From: Plutella xylostella
Taxonomy: Eukaryota > Arthropoda > Insecta > Lepidoptera > Plutellidae
Assembly: GCF_932276165.1 (NCBI RefSeq)
Contig: NC_064012.1
Location: 2,487,501 to 2,551,500, forward strand
Reading direction: 5' to 3'
Length of the DNA: 64,000 bases
In this document: positions 12,188 through 23,174 of the stretch, piece after piece
How positions within the stretch are numbered: the stretch's first letter is position 1
Layout of the letters: every line of letters begins with the position of its first letter
Made by a program: the position numbers and the translations under genes
Notes under the pieces: model-generated
What the model was told of the DNA's origin: nothing
Database searches by the model: none
The model's input: only the letters and a program-made list of their open reading frames with translations

Positions 12188-12200
12188 CTACAAGCAAAGG

Positions 12201-13166
12201 ATGGAGGACGGCGGCGAGGCCATTCCCATGATCGAATGCAACTTGACGTACCCGCACCGGCACTGCTGCAGCGTGCCGTCGTGCCCCCCCTCCCCGCTGC
12301 CGCCGCCGCCGCCGCCCTCGCCCACCGAGTCCGAGCTCGGCCACGGCCTCACCGACGACGAGTACAAGATCTTCGGCGTGACCCCCACCGAGGAGAACCA
12401 CCGCCTCGTGGCGATGCTCATGGCGTCCAGCCGGGAGCTGCGCGCGCGCGACCTGGACCTGCGCAACATGAGGCGCTACCACCGCGCGCTCAAGCGGAAC
12501 CTGGCGGCCGTGGAGCGCCGCATGCAGATGGAGATCGAGGACCTGAAGAGGATGATCGCGGAGAACGAAGCGCTACTTCTGCTTAATGACGTGCAGATCC
12601 GCGGGCTGCGGGAGCGGCGCGGGGAGGACCCGGTGGCGCTGGCGGTGCAGGCGGGCGCGGCGCTGGGCGTGCGCGTGCCGCGGTCCGAGGTGGTGTTCGC
12701 GGAGCGCGTGGGCAGCCCGCGCTACGTGTGCCGGCGCGGCGCTCGCGGCGGGCGCGGGGGGCGCGGGGGCGGGCGCGGCGGCGGCGGGGGGCGCGGGGGC
12801 TACCGGGTGCGCCTGCCGCGCGACCTGGTGGTCCGCTTCGTGCACCGGCGCGTGCGCGACCGCGTGTACCGCGCGCGGCGCTCGCCCTACAACACGGGGC
12901 TGACGCTGCGCCGCGGCCCGTTCTTCGTCAACGAGCACCTGACGGCGTACCACCGCGAGCTGTTCGAGCGCGCGCGGGCGCTGGCGCGGCTGTTCGACTG
13001 GCGCTACGTGTGGACGCGCGGGGGGCGGGTGTTCCTGCGGCGGCGCGCGCTGAGGCCCAAGTACATGGTGCGCACGGAGCGGGACCTGCAGCTCGTGCTG
13101 CACCTCGCGTCGCCCGACGACGGCGACAGCTCCGACTCGGAGCCCGGCGCCGCGGGCCTCCCGTAG
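12201..13166 (+). CDS. Coiled-coil / RGG / FP-C-domain protein, probable domesticated retroelement ORF1-type gene
   Basis: An intact 321-codon frame, very GC-rich (including third positions) inside AT-rich DNA. In order: Cys/Pro-rich start with a polyproline run (to about residue 40), a helical coiled-coil region (about 65-125), a middle domain with IRGLRE and FAERVGSPR (about 130-175), a Gly/Arg RGG-box stretch (about 180-200), then the FP C-terminal pattern: VVRFV, FFVNEHLT (about 241-248) and WRYVWTRGGRVFLRR (about 267-281), and an acidic tail. By family knowledge, this middle-plus-C-terminal arrangement occurs in baculovirus FP25K and in insect retrotransposon-associated proteins usually led by a PHD-type zinc finger. 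No finger is visible here. A pyrimidine-rich acceptor (TTTTTTTTCCCAATTCCAG) ends at 12187, so 12201 is preferred over an in-frame ATG at 12153, and an upstream exon is possible. Function is not known; RNA/DNA binding is inferred. Confidence 0.8.
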   Translation: MEDGGEAIPMIECNLTYPHRHCCSVPSCPPSPLPPPPPPSPTESELGHGLTDDEYKIFGVTPTEENHRLVAMLMASSRELRARDLDLRNMRRYHRALKRNLAAVERRMQMEIEDLKRMIAENEALLLLNDVQIRGLRERRGEDPVALAVQAGAALGVRVPRSEVVFAERVGSPRYVCRRGARGGRGGRGGGRGGGGGRGGYRVRLPRDLVVRFVHRRVRDRVYRARRSPYNTGLTLRRGPFFVNEHLTAYHRELFERARALARLFDWRYVWTRGGRVFLRRRALRPKYMVRTERDLQLVLHLASPDDGDSSDSEPGAAGLP

Positions 13167-14450
13167 GCCCACAACCACTGTTGAATGATCACTTTCGCTT
13201 CATATGATATTCTCTTTTTCACTTCATAATAATTATGGTCGATCAAAGCCAACTTAGTTCATTAAAGTCAAAATCAAAATGCTTAATTCATCGAATATAT
13301 TTGATTTTTCTGATGAACGTATTTTTTTACATTTCATAAAAATTAATCAATTTTCACTTGTTTACATCTGAAGCAGTGAGTATACTTGCTGTTTAAACTG
13401 TTGTTACCAACTTCATATTGAGTGAACATTTTATGTATTTTTTTTTACATTGTATGAAGTGAAAGTGTTCTATCAAAAGAAGGCAGATACGGGAGTGTAT
13501 GTTTCATGTTGTCCGTTTACATCTCTGTCGTTCGTGGTTGTTTCTATGTTGTAAGATGGTTGTGAAGGTAAGCGTCCACCTTTCGACACCGTAGACAACG
13601 GAGGCATCGGATTCAGTATTATTTGTATAGAAATTCACAAAAGTGCGTCCACTTCATCGGCATTTCTGACGCCATTTATTCTCCATACAGAAATATATGA
13701 AAATCCGTTTGGTCCTATCCGTAAGATACCGATAGGTGGATGCTTATTCTTAAGTAGTTATGACTAGTTTGGTTGCATCGTTTTGTTTTACATGATCAAA
13801 TGTGATCTTTAAAATACTTTGGCTGAAGGAATTTCGACAACTCATACCTACCGATGAAATATGTGGTGTAAATCATTATAATAATTAACTAATAAAAACT
13901 TTATTGCGATCAGGAACTCTAGTGAAACACAAATCTAAAGTATAAAAAATTATTACTGCTTGCTATGATATAATATATGAAATTAGATTACCTACCTACG
14001 TGTGGGCCACTAATTACAGCTTTCAGAGATGTCGATAGGCGTCTTTAAGTAACAAAACCATGCAAACTATCTACTCGTATCTCCTTATTACTTATTTGTC
14101 GTTAAGAATTATAGATGTAAGAAGAAAAACTTAAATGTTGTTAGATAACCCTGTTAAAACTTTTTATGACAGATATTTTGCCAGGAACTTTTACTCCAAT
14201 CCGATCCGAAATCCGAACCAACTGATGTGTGATTTTTGTATTTTCATATGTGTTAAAATGTGGAACTACAATCCACTAGTTAGTTCACCCGCCCCTGTGT
14301 AGATGGCGTTACTGGAAACTCTTTTGTCCTCACCCCTTACTAACTAAAATAGACACGGTCTTATTTCATTCCATTTAGAATATAGAAATATGTATACCTA
14401 AGTATTCGTTTGTAAGAGATTTAATGGTTAATAAAGTTTATCTGCATGTG
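13167..14450 (+). other. Probable 3' UTR / downstream region of the FP-C gene
   Basis: AT-rich with no ORF. Poly(A) signals AATAAA occur at 13891-13896 and 14430-14435, and either could end the transcript. A MITE copy (13566-13750) lies inside it. Confidence 0.4.
13566..13750. mobile_element. AGGTAAGCGTCCACC-family MITE, copy 1
   Basis: Begins AGGTAAGCGTCCACCTTTCG and ends in the degenerate complement (CGATAGGTGGATGCTTATTC). Internal blocks shared with copies at 16303, 22739 and 32386 include GAAATTCACA(C/A)AAGTGCG and TTCATCGGCATT. No ORF. Confidence 0.7.
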
Positions 14451-15079
14451 AAACCTAGTTGTCCTATCTTCAGATTAGTTTAATATTTTTTTATTGATGA
14501 TGACTATTCCTAGCTTTAACTCTACGAGGATAATAGAGCTAATATTGTAATTATGAGTGCCTATTATTTTATTTGAGGAACTAATGGTAACCAATTTTTT
14601 ATAGTTACATACTTACGGTTCATAATTTATATAAGTAGGTACTTCTTGCTATTTTATATTTAAGTTGGTACATATTATATTCTTAATAGTGACGTATAAT
14701 TGTATATTCAGTAATGATTTAGGCCAATTACTCTGATCTGATTTTGTATTGATATGTAAGAAGGTATGCCTATGATCCACACAATTACCATTTTATCTAA
14801 CATTTTATTTTGTACGAATTTATTGTGTAACTACCTATGGTCAACCCCAACCTCCGAACGTAAGTATTCAAGTTCTGTCGCATTCATATCTTTAGCTAAA
14901 TGGAAAGCCGCTTAACATAACTTAATAAGTTAGTAACGTACTTACTAATCTTATAAATCGTAGCAAACCATACTACCTGCTAGCGCATTCGTAACAAAAC
15001 CAAGGTAAGTAAAACAGAGATAAAGTATTCGAATCAGAAGAGTAGTCTGAGCCAATAGATACAATGGCAGAGGCAAGTG
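14451..15079. other. AT-rich intergenic sequence
   Basis: Nothing coding or repetitive recognised between the last poly(A) signal of the upstream gene and the CpG-rich block at 15.08 kb. Confidence 0.4.
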
Positions 15080-15510
15080 GCCCAGCTAGCGGACCAGAGC
15101 CCGCACGACGCTACCCTCCTAAAAATTGAAGGAAGGGGAACACTGCATTAGTAAATACGCGCGAAAATCGATGCGGGGGGGTGGGTTTTGGCGCTTGCGT
15201 CGCGCCGCGCGAGCCCGCGTGTTTTAGTCTGGCTTCAGTACCAGACACACGTCACCTGTGGCTGCGGCGGCTACAGGCCGACTTGTTGCGAGAGCCACCT
15301 GTTACCCTAATATGGAAGCCCCGTAAAACCCAGGTAAGTGACCAACTAATCACTAATAGCCCTAGCGAATTTTCTAGAAAGTTATAACCTCAAATGTTGG
15401 CCGGCCGCGTTCCTAGTTTGAAAAGCGCGCGCTCGCCGCCGTCCGTGCGTGTGTGTGTGCGGCCGGATCCCGAGCCGGTGCGGCGACCCCCACGGTGGGC
15501 TCACAGACCA
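15080..15510 (+). promoter_or_regulatory. CpG-rich block with strong splice donor, candidate promoter and 5' exon
   Basis: GC content jumps, with many CG dinucleotides (GCGTCGCGCCGCGCGAGCCC near 15197). A consensus donor CCCAG|GTAAGTG puts an exon end at 15333. A second GC-rich part follows at 15400-15500. The only long frame lacks an ATG, so a noncoding exon is favoured. The next plus-strand gene with an unexplained 5' end is the Scratch-type gene, whose first coding exon starts after an acceptor at 48.1 kb. The block could be its promoter, but that link is inference. Confidence 0.35.
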
Positions 15511-16302
15511 AGGAACATCATTATTATACTTAATTTAAATTTCGAATGCCTCAAAAAGTTTCAAAACTTTTATGCTTTTACCAGGTTAAAACTTTTTCTG
15601 ACGTTTCCACATTTTTTATTATTTTTCCGATGTTGCTTTTTTTTTGAATTGTTGACTGTGAAGAAAACTGAATGGTTACACTTTCGATTGAAGGGTTACA
15701 TACACCATATTTTCTTTCTAATTTTGTTGTAGAACACGACTTATTATAATATGATTTTATATAGTTACAAACTATTTTAGATGTAGGAATTATCTTTACA
15801 TTATTAATTTAATACCTACTAACTTTGTCTAAAAATAAAGAATTACAAGTTATACAAGTTCGAATTTTGCATTAAGTAACTTGGTATCTACTTACAAACA
15901 ATATCTTTAGAAGAATCTATTTAGAACCACGCGTTACCTACTACGTTATTTTTGCGCTTTATAAGGCTGGTCAAATTAACATATTACCATTTAAGCACCT
16001 CACAATAATTTTGTTTAGTAGGTAGTTCGAAAAAACCTTTTTAATTCGTGAAAAAAATATTATTACTGTATTGAATTCTCTTTGGTTTAACGGGTGTTAC
16101 AGAGCGACTTGAAACCATCTAGCCCAATACATTGGTTATAGGCATAACTTTTCACTCAATATTTTAAACTATTAAACACTAGTTATACCATTAAAAATAT
16201 GGCTACGCCAAAGCTATGGTCCTAACTTCATAATGTACAGTGGTAATTATTGCACAAACAATCATGTTATAATAAGTATACAATGCTCATTATTATACGT
16301 AA

Positions 16303-16465
16303 AGGTAAGCGTCCACCATTCGGCAGCATCGTACGGAACGGACGCATCGCATTAAGTAGGTATTCTTTGTGTAGAAATTTACACAAGTGCATCAACGTCA
16401 TCGGCATTGCCGACGCTGTTTGAAAATCCGTTTGTACGATAGCGATAGACGGAAGCTTATCTTAA
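16303..16465. mobile_element. AGGTAAGCGTCCACC-family MITE, copy 2
   Basis: Starts AGGTAAGCGTCCACCATTCG and ends AGCGATAGACGGAAGCTTAT. The internal CATCGGCATTGCCGACGC block matches the copy at 32386. About 163 bp, no ORF. Confidence 0.7.
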
Positions 16466-18124
16466 AAAAGCAATTGTTATATTTGACTCCGCTACTGAAT
16501 TTCTAAGAATGAAATTTCGCTGACTGTTATTTAGGTATAAAGTTTATGATTCTTGGTACAAGACAAGACAACCACGCGTCATACCGTGCAATGACTAAAA
16601 TGTGATAAGAGTAACACTTAAAAATGTTTCATCACGTATTTTAATGCACTAGACTGCACCGAAATAGTACCTATTGTGATGCTTATACTTAACCAGATTT
16701 TTCGATACATTTTCATATTCAAATAGGTACAATACATACCTACCTACCTCTTCTGTGCTCAAAAGATTTCTTATCATAGATATTAACATACAGCTATTTA
16801 TACGACGTGTTTGATTTCAGTATTCTTGAGATTTTTCATAAACTCGAAGGCCTCTCACGGATCCCCTAGGTTCCGCAGAACAATAATAAACCCATAAACA
16901 AAAGACTAACAGTGCATGTGTAAAGTGTATTTTTTAAAATCTCAGATACTAAAGTGAAAAATGCTCATTTCAAGTTGAAAAAAATCTGGTAATAAATAAT
17001 ATAATAGTTCAGTAGGTATCTGAGATAAAATAAATTGGTAAGTACTTTTGGTTTATCTACCTTTAGGAAATATACCTATACTCTTTCCATTATATTATTG
17101 GTTTTTAGACATTCGAAATCCCATACATGTTTGACGACTGCAAAGGAAAACCAACTTTACTTACCAGACATAAGTAAACGTCAAGAATACAATAACATAA
17201 TGGAAGCTCTATAATTGATTCTATAGAATAGGTCTAGGATAGCATTTACTTATTGGGTGTATAAGTGGCAGACACCAAACCTTCAGGCTTCTTGAAAACA
17301 TCTTACAGTCTTGTTTACCACTTTCCCGACAACTTAAGCTTGATTGTGTTGTGGTACACCAACCTGCACTAGGTCCACGTGGTGGAAAACCCTTCCCCGA
17401 AGGAGACCCGTGACCCAGCAGTGTGGACATGATGAATTAAAATGATTGGGAGTAAAAATGCAAAGTTCCAAAGTGGCCAGTTTCGCATATAAAGCCAGAC
17501 ACTTCAGCATCGATTTCAGTTGTTTGTTCAATGTAACCATACACGTTTGATTTTGTAAATTGGACGGCAAATTAATTAAGTAAAATAAGTGATGAAATTT
17601 ATACAACGCGGCCGAAAGTGGTTACGCCGAATTATTTCCATGAAAATGTGTATCAAAATATTACATTCGAGGATAGCCTGTCACCGCGAGGCAACTATAC
17701 TCCAACAACGCTAACTTTGCTACGGGTAAATTATTAATTTTCTTTAACTCCTTAAACGGAGGAAGAAGAACAAGAAGTACTACGTTGGTGTTAAAAATTA
17801 CAAAGAATAATAATTCAACAAACATATTTTTTTTTGGTTTTGAGTGGTTTCGGTTGTCGCACTCTAGGCAGATTGCTGATGAAACATAATATCATGCAAT
17901 TGCTTTGTGGCTGAATTGTTATGCAATATTTAATTGCGCCTGGTCGCGACAGGTGGGTCAGAATGAAAATGCATTTTAATATTTGATTCCTGCTCAATGC
18001 TCATACAGGTGAAGAAAGTAATTAAAGTCTGAAACGGGGAATAGGCACATAGGCCACAATCACAGCATAATGGACATTAAACTCGGTAAATGCAAAGATT
18101 CGTTTCTCCATTGTTGAAAAAAAA

Positions 18125-18215
18125 AAACACGCACTCACGCCTTGTACCAATGTACTCCCTTGCGGGGTAGGCAGAGGTGCATTGCTGCACCCACTTTTCG
18201 CCAGAGTGTATGTTA
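18125..18215 (-). repeat. SINE 3'-region fragment
   Basis: ACTCACGCCTTGTACCAATG, TACTCCCTTGCGGGGTAGGC and AGGTGCATTGCTGCACCCAC match the 3' part of the SINE at 34880-35105. Only the tail-proximal part is present. On the minus strand it ends in a T-run region (18118-18127 on plus is poly A). Confidence 0.65.
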
Positions 18216-18981
18216 GTCCCAATTGTTGAACTTAATACATATATTTGCCTATTTAAAATTTTAAAATTGGGCTGATAAATATAATAGGTTAGGATGATAT
18301 AATTATATCCCCTAATAGCCTAATACATAGAATGAACTGTCAGCAGTTTACAAGAAGCTTGCAAGCGTCATCATCATCATCATAATACTAAAATTCAAGT
18401 ACCACGATGACTCTTCCAAGCCTTTATTTACCTTTTATCTTTCTTGTAAAACAAACTTGTGAACACACACTTGAGAGTGTGTTAACGAATATAAATCATA
18501 ACAAACATTTTAATCAATCTACATATAGAACTTAAAAGTTATTTTTATAATACAAACACAAGCATAAATACAGAGGTGAGCATATACCTAAAAGTATACA
18601 TACACAACACACTTAATATCAAACTTCACCATCCTCATCCACCCTCATTCATCTATAAATGTATTCCATAAGGAAACTGAAATAAACTTACCGTACATAT
18701 GACGGGAAATGCATATTCTACAAAGGAATAAACTCACAGAATTTAAGCATCTGTTCATAATATGTCTCCAGTCTAGACCTTTTGTTTCACGACAAATAGC
18801 GCGCAATACCTGCCCCGGGGAAATGTTAGAGTGGTCACTTCGGAAACTTCTGCTGAAGAGCATCACAAACATACAAGAGAACCGTACCTGAAGGAACTTT
18901 AATTTTAGCACTATTGAAACATAACATATTATTTAGAACTTGGAAAATGATATTTACTTTATATGTAGGTATTTATTGAGG

Positions 18982-19118
18982 TACGGTCAGCTGCATAAGT
19001 CGTTATACACTTCTGTACCTTGTCAAACTAACGAACCGTCAATATTTCAATGAATGGATAGGCGGTTTCAGATTGACAAGGTACAAAAATTTATAGCTAC
19101 TTATGCAGCTGACTGTAC
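18982..19118. mobile_element. MITE with TACGGTCAGCTGCATAAG ends
   Basis: Left end TACGGTCAGCTGCATAAGTC and right end CTTATGCAGCTGACTGTA are complementary. An inner pair (GTACCTTGTCAA / TTGACAAGGTAC) continues the fold. The TA at each outer edge is compatible with a Tc1/mariner-type duplication. Confidence 0.7.
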
Positions 19119-19119
19119 C

Positions 19120-19690
19120 CCCGATGCAATAGCATAAAGTATACATTTAAAAGCTTACAATTAATTATCGTATGTTGGTATATGATTTATAAATGGCACT
19201 GCACATTTGAGGCAAATGCACTCAGTCGAGTTGCGATGCCGAAGGCAGTATGCGCCGGCCAGCCTTCCAGCTCGACTAGCTGACCAGCCGACCGTCCCTG
19301 TACGATACCATTCACTTAAGTTGACCAAAATATATGCCGTTTTCTCATGTAGTAGGCACAAACATAATTGAATAGTAAAACAGCAGTTGAAACGTGTCAA
19401 TGCCGCGATTGTCAAATAGCAATGGTGAAAAAGTAGTGACGGTCATGAGCTGCCTCCACCAATCCCATATAATACATTCTCACATCAGCCTGCCAGTCTT
19501 GTGCTTGACATCGCTACCATGTCCACTACGATACCATTCACTGCTTCCCTATTTAACGGGTGCTAGGCCCGCAAATTAAACTCGGCGCAGCTAAAACAGG
19601 TGCAGGGAAAATTGGTGAGAACACCACACACCCTCGTTTAGCGACCACACCATCGCCCGGGTAGTTAATATCGTGACGTTGCTGTCTAGT
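19120..19690. other. Intergenic, nothing recognised
   Basis: Mixed composition with a few CG-rich spots. The short open frames have no family signature. Confidence 0.35.
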
Positions 19691-19693
19691 ACT

Positions 19694-19931
19694 GAGGTCA
19701 CTTTAGCTTACGGAAAACGAACAAATGAGAGCTGTTACGCAATCGGTACTTCGATACGGTTAATGCAGCAACATAGAGATGTGTTTAGTACAACAGTGGT
19801 ACCGCTAACAAACTTTTTTTATAAGCTTCGGAGCGCCGCATTAATGAACTAGACTCTTTGACTTTTCATTTTAAGCGTACATACATGAAATCTATGGTTC
19901 GTTAGTTTTTCGTAAGCTGCAGTGACCCTCC
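19694..19931. mobile_element. GGTCACTCTATA-family MITE, copy 1
   Basis: Left GAGGTCACTTTAGCTTACGG with ACGAACAAATGAGAGCTG. Right arm complementary (GTTCGTTAGTTTTTCGTAAG then CAGTGACCCTC). Same arm structure as copies at 21577, 27859 and 61172, but diverged. Confidence 0.6.
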
Positions 19932-20081
19932 TGACTTGGGGCCAACACAATTACGTGCCACTATGTCCACTATCGATAGTTATAATGTCTATACCGTGTT
20001 TAGGCTACAGGGCTGTCAATTACAAAGGTGCACAATCTAGGCGGGCCTCGTTATGGCTTTACGCGTCGCTTGCAGAGCACT

Positions 20082-20196
20082 GGGGGGTTACTTTATGCTA
20101 GAACTGTCGTGTAACCGGCACGTATACAACGATAGAGTCGAGGCTCACGCAGCAGTGCTCCTAAACTTGGTTTTTGGTCATATAGAGTGACCCCCC
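20082..20196. mobile_element. GGTCACTCTATA-family MITE, copy 2 (degenerate)
   Basis: Left end GGGGGGTTACTTTATGC, right end GGTCATATAGAGTGACCCCC. Only the outer arms pair; the CGAACGAACG inner arm is not visible. Confidence 0.5.
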
Positions 20197-21390
20197 TGGA
20201 CGGGCCGTGCTGTTGAATGCGGTACAGACAATAGGGGGGTCTATTGTCTTTTTGATGTGATCGCTGGTGTACGAATCTTGGTTTGATGAATTTGGAGGAG
20301 AGATGAGGCACAGCCAAAATGTGGTAGGTATTTGCCATTGTGTTTAGATCAGTTTTCACTTACTTGCTTATCTTATGTTATTCATGTCATTCGGAATATA
20401 AGTTCCTAGTTTATTTCTCCTAAATACATTTGTGTAGAGGAAAATAAATGCATAGCATGATTTCAGCGAGTCAAAGCGACTTTAACGTTAAAAACGAGAT
20501 ATTTCTGAATATATTACCGTCATCGTAGTAAAAGCTATTGCCGACAATGCGAGTTAATGTTACCAAAGAGGAAATGCAATATTGTTTATCTAGTTATGGG
20601 ACAAAATGCAGCTATCTTTTATATTTTGCTGTAAACTTGCAACAAAGAAAGCTAGCCTCTACCGCTAGATAGTTACCTATTTATAATGTTTCAGATTTGA
20701 AATTTAAAGTAGTTTATTCCAAGGATGTAAAAATATGGCACGGTACTTTTTTAGATATTTTATGAAAATGTTAGAATGCCACTGACAAACATAAAAAAAA
20801 ACATCTCGGCAAGTACTGAATTTTTTTTCTGCCTTGTCATAATAAAAAGTTTATGAATTAATACAGTATTTTGACATGGTATAAAAGTGTGTACATGGTA
20901 CATTAGTTGACATAGTGAAGGCTACTCCCTTGTGAGGTAGGAGGAATAAACCAACCTCTCCTATATTACGGCACACATTGTCTATGTCTTTGTTGACTAG
21001 AACCTTCACAATTTCCCGGTCCGTCTCCAACAACACGAGTGAAATTGCGACCTATTTCTGCTTACCTACACAAAGCTCGTATTTTTCTGACTCGCTTCGA
21101 AAACTAGCAACAATAGACTCGCAGCTCGCTCCCCAACGCCTATTGGTTGGACCACTTCACTATACTTAGTCTAGGCCGGCGGTTCTCGAATACTTTTTGC
21201 TTAAGGTACCCTATTTTGTTAGGCGTTCTTTTATCGGAACACTTCTTTAGGCGTTGGACCTAGTTGGCACATTACGTATGCAAGGGTATTCTTAATTTTC
21301 GCGGATCTCTTGACCGCTTTTACGGAACCCCTGAGTCAGTGAATCACTATGGGAACCGTTGTTCTAGTCTCTAGGCCCTAGGCTCTAGTG
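20197..21390. other. Intergenic, no gene seen
   Basis: AT-rich with one hint of a SINE tail (GGCTACTCCCTTGTGAGGTAGG near 20921) resembling the fragment at 18125. No coding evidence. Confidence 0.35.
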
Positions 21391-21549
21391 CAGGGGTGGC
21401 CAACTTAATTGAACCAAAGATCGTCGATCGTTTTTGCTAATCAACCCTGTGCGATATACCAATTACGTATTATGTTTGAAATTTTAAATGACAGCGTAGT
21501 ATAGTTATATATAATATGGTTACTGCGATCGACCGGTTGGCCACCCCTG
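21391..21549. mobile_element. hAT-like nonautonomous element with 8-bp target duplication
   Basis: Ends are CAGGGGTGGCCAAC and GTTGGCCACCCCTG. Flanks are CTCTAGTG (21383-21390) and CGCTAGTG (21550-21557), seven of eight identical. A CAGGG terminal repeat with an 8-bp duplication is the hAT signature. At 159 bp it has no transposase. Confidence 0.8.
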
Positions 21550-21576
21550 CGCTAGTGCAATGGGGAATTGGATATA

Positions 21577-21701
21577 GGGGGCCACTCTATATGACGAAGA
21601 ACGAAGTTTCTGAACGCTACTGCGCGAGCCCCGACTCTACCTCGTGCCGATTGCACGACAGCTCTCGTTCGTTCGTTTTTCGTCAGTATAGAGTAACCCT
21701 C
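21577..21701. mobile_element. GGTCACTCTATA-family MITE, copy 3, TA flanks
   Basis: Left GGGGGCCACTCTATATGACG, right CTCTCGTTCGTTCGTTTTTC then TATAGAGTAACCCTC. TA borders both sides (21575-21576, 21702-21703), which fits Tc1/mariner-type insertion. 125 bp, no ORF. Confidence 0.65.
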
Positions 21702-22466
21702 TAGATACGATTCAAGTTCAGTTTTGTATCGAAAGAGTTTTACAAAAGTCGGACATGGCGGGGAGGTTCTGCTCAGACTCCCTTATGTATTGTCTCTACT
21801 GTAAACTGCCACTCGAATTGAGCAATGGACAAAGGTTTTGTAAACCATTTACATGAGGTATCTAACTTTGTTTGTAGTATTGGGTTGTTTTATTAGCAGT
21901 TATGTGTGTTTTTGTGCACATGGCCTGCTAGCGAGGCATCTCTGAGCTTTGGTTCATCTACAGGGTGTTGCAAAAAGGGGTTTTATAGGGTGACACGGTT
22001 AATCAGTCTCAACTTATTTTATATACCAACTTTATGAAATGCTTGATAAGTAGTAAAAAATTTAGTGACCATAGTGACCAACAAAGTTTCTATGTAGAAA
22101 TAAAGTACGTACGTTTCTATAACAGGAGTCTTACCAAACTTTTTAACCTCATGTATAGTTGTGAACCTTAGCTTCGGCTACAGTTTAAGTACAGCGGAGA
22201 TAATCCTATTATTTATTTAAACCGTGGATTAAAACTAAAAAACGGTAACTGACTGGCTTCTTAATCAAGTGGATAAGGTTTGGATCTGATCGCTCGGATC
22301 GAAAATCGAATTAAATAAACACGTAACTAGTTAGTTAGAGTATACCAAGCGACGCTAACCTCGCAACTTGGGTAAAATATGGAAAAATGTTTTTCAAGGA
22401 ATATAAGTACTAACAAGAAGCTGGTAGCCATGAGTGTATAATAGTAAAGAGCACAGATTAAAGCAT
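21702..22466. other. Noncoding; contains a GTGTTGCAAAA MITE end
   Basis: ACAGGGTGTTGCAAAAAGGG at about 21961 is the terminal sequence of the MITE family at 31371 and 50356, here apparently truncated. Nothing coding. Confidence 0.45.
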
Positions 22467-22600
22467 GATTCACGCTACACCGTGTCTCGACCGGGCACTT
22501 TTGTATGAAGTTTCATGCCTGACAGTGGCTCGGCCGTGCCCAACTACATGCACCGTGCCCCAGCCGGGCGGCCCGGTCGAGACACGATGTAGCGTAAATC
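22467..22600. mobile_element. GC-rich MITE with 30-bp arms
   Basis: Left arm GATTCACGCTACACCGTGTC plus TCGACCGGGC. The right arm is its complement with two mismatches in 30. The core is about 74 bp and GC-rich. No ORF; target duplication unclear. Confidence 0.7.
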
Positions 22601-22738
22601 AACCTTAAAAATTATTTAGCAAGACGTACGAATTCAATTCCAGAAATCAAATAACAAAGAATACCTCATTGTTGGACCTAATAAACTTTTATATTTTGTT
22701 GGCATACATATAATATGCCATCAAAATATAGGTAAATT

Positions 22739-23020
22739 AGGTAAGCGTAAACTCCGATAGGTTCACGCTTACTACGTTCGTACGCAACAGAAGCATCGAA
22801 TTCAATATTATTATTAGAAATTCACACAAGTGCGAATTCATGTGCATTGACGGCCGCGTTCTTCAAACATTTATGAAAAAAATATTGTTTTATACGATTC
22901 TATACCTACGGTTATGTGCAGAGCAGAGAAACCTGACCCCCCTCTCATAGTAACAATGCTTCTGGGAGGGGTCAGATTTCTCTGCCTTATACTACGATAC
23001 TAATAGATGGACGCTTACCT
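22739..23020. mobile_element. AGGTAAGCGT-family MITE, copy 3, carrying an internal hairpin
   Basis: Ends AGGTAAGCGTA and GGACGCTTACCT, with the family block GAAATTCACACAAGTGCG inside. This copy is about 100 bp longer than its relatives, partly from a separate strong hairpin at 22923-22985. Confidence 0.7.
22923..22985. repeat. Hairpin inside a MITE
   Basis: GCAGAGAAACCTGACCCCCC pairs with GGGAGGGGTCAGATTTCTCTGC-type complement across a loop of about 15 bases. Other copies of the host MITE do not contain it. Confidence 0.65.
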
Positions 23021-23174
23021 AAAACATAAATGCTTATTTCTGTTTATCTAAATTCTATAAAAAGAGCTTTCATTTGTGCTTTTTATTTAAAAAAAAACAT
23101 GCATAAATAGTACATTAAATAATAACATATACATTTACAACCACTACCACTTTTGTGTAATAAACAAGACTATT

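Larger units (their letters stand above)
15511..18981. other. AT-rich noncoding sequence with two repeat copies
   Basis: No gene seen. Contains a MITE at 16303-16465 and a SINE fragment at 18125-18215. The small minus-strand frames near 17221-17606 show no family motif. Confidence 0.4.

Noticed and set aside
12153..12200. ATG at 12153 as start of the FP-C protein
   Set aside because: It lies upstream of a strong splice acceptor (12166-12187), in AT-rich sequence that would be a polypyrimidine tract.
12573..13178. 201-codon minus-strand frame and two other long frames over the FP-C gene
   Set aside because: Shadows of the GC-rich coding strand; Ala/Pro/Arg low complexity without domains.
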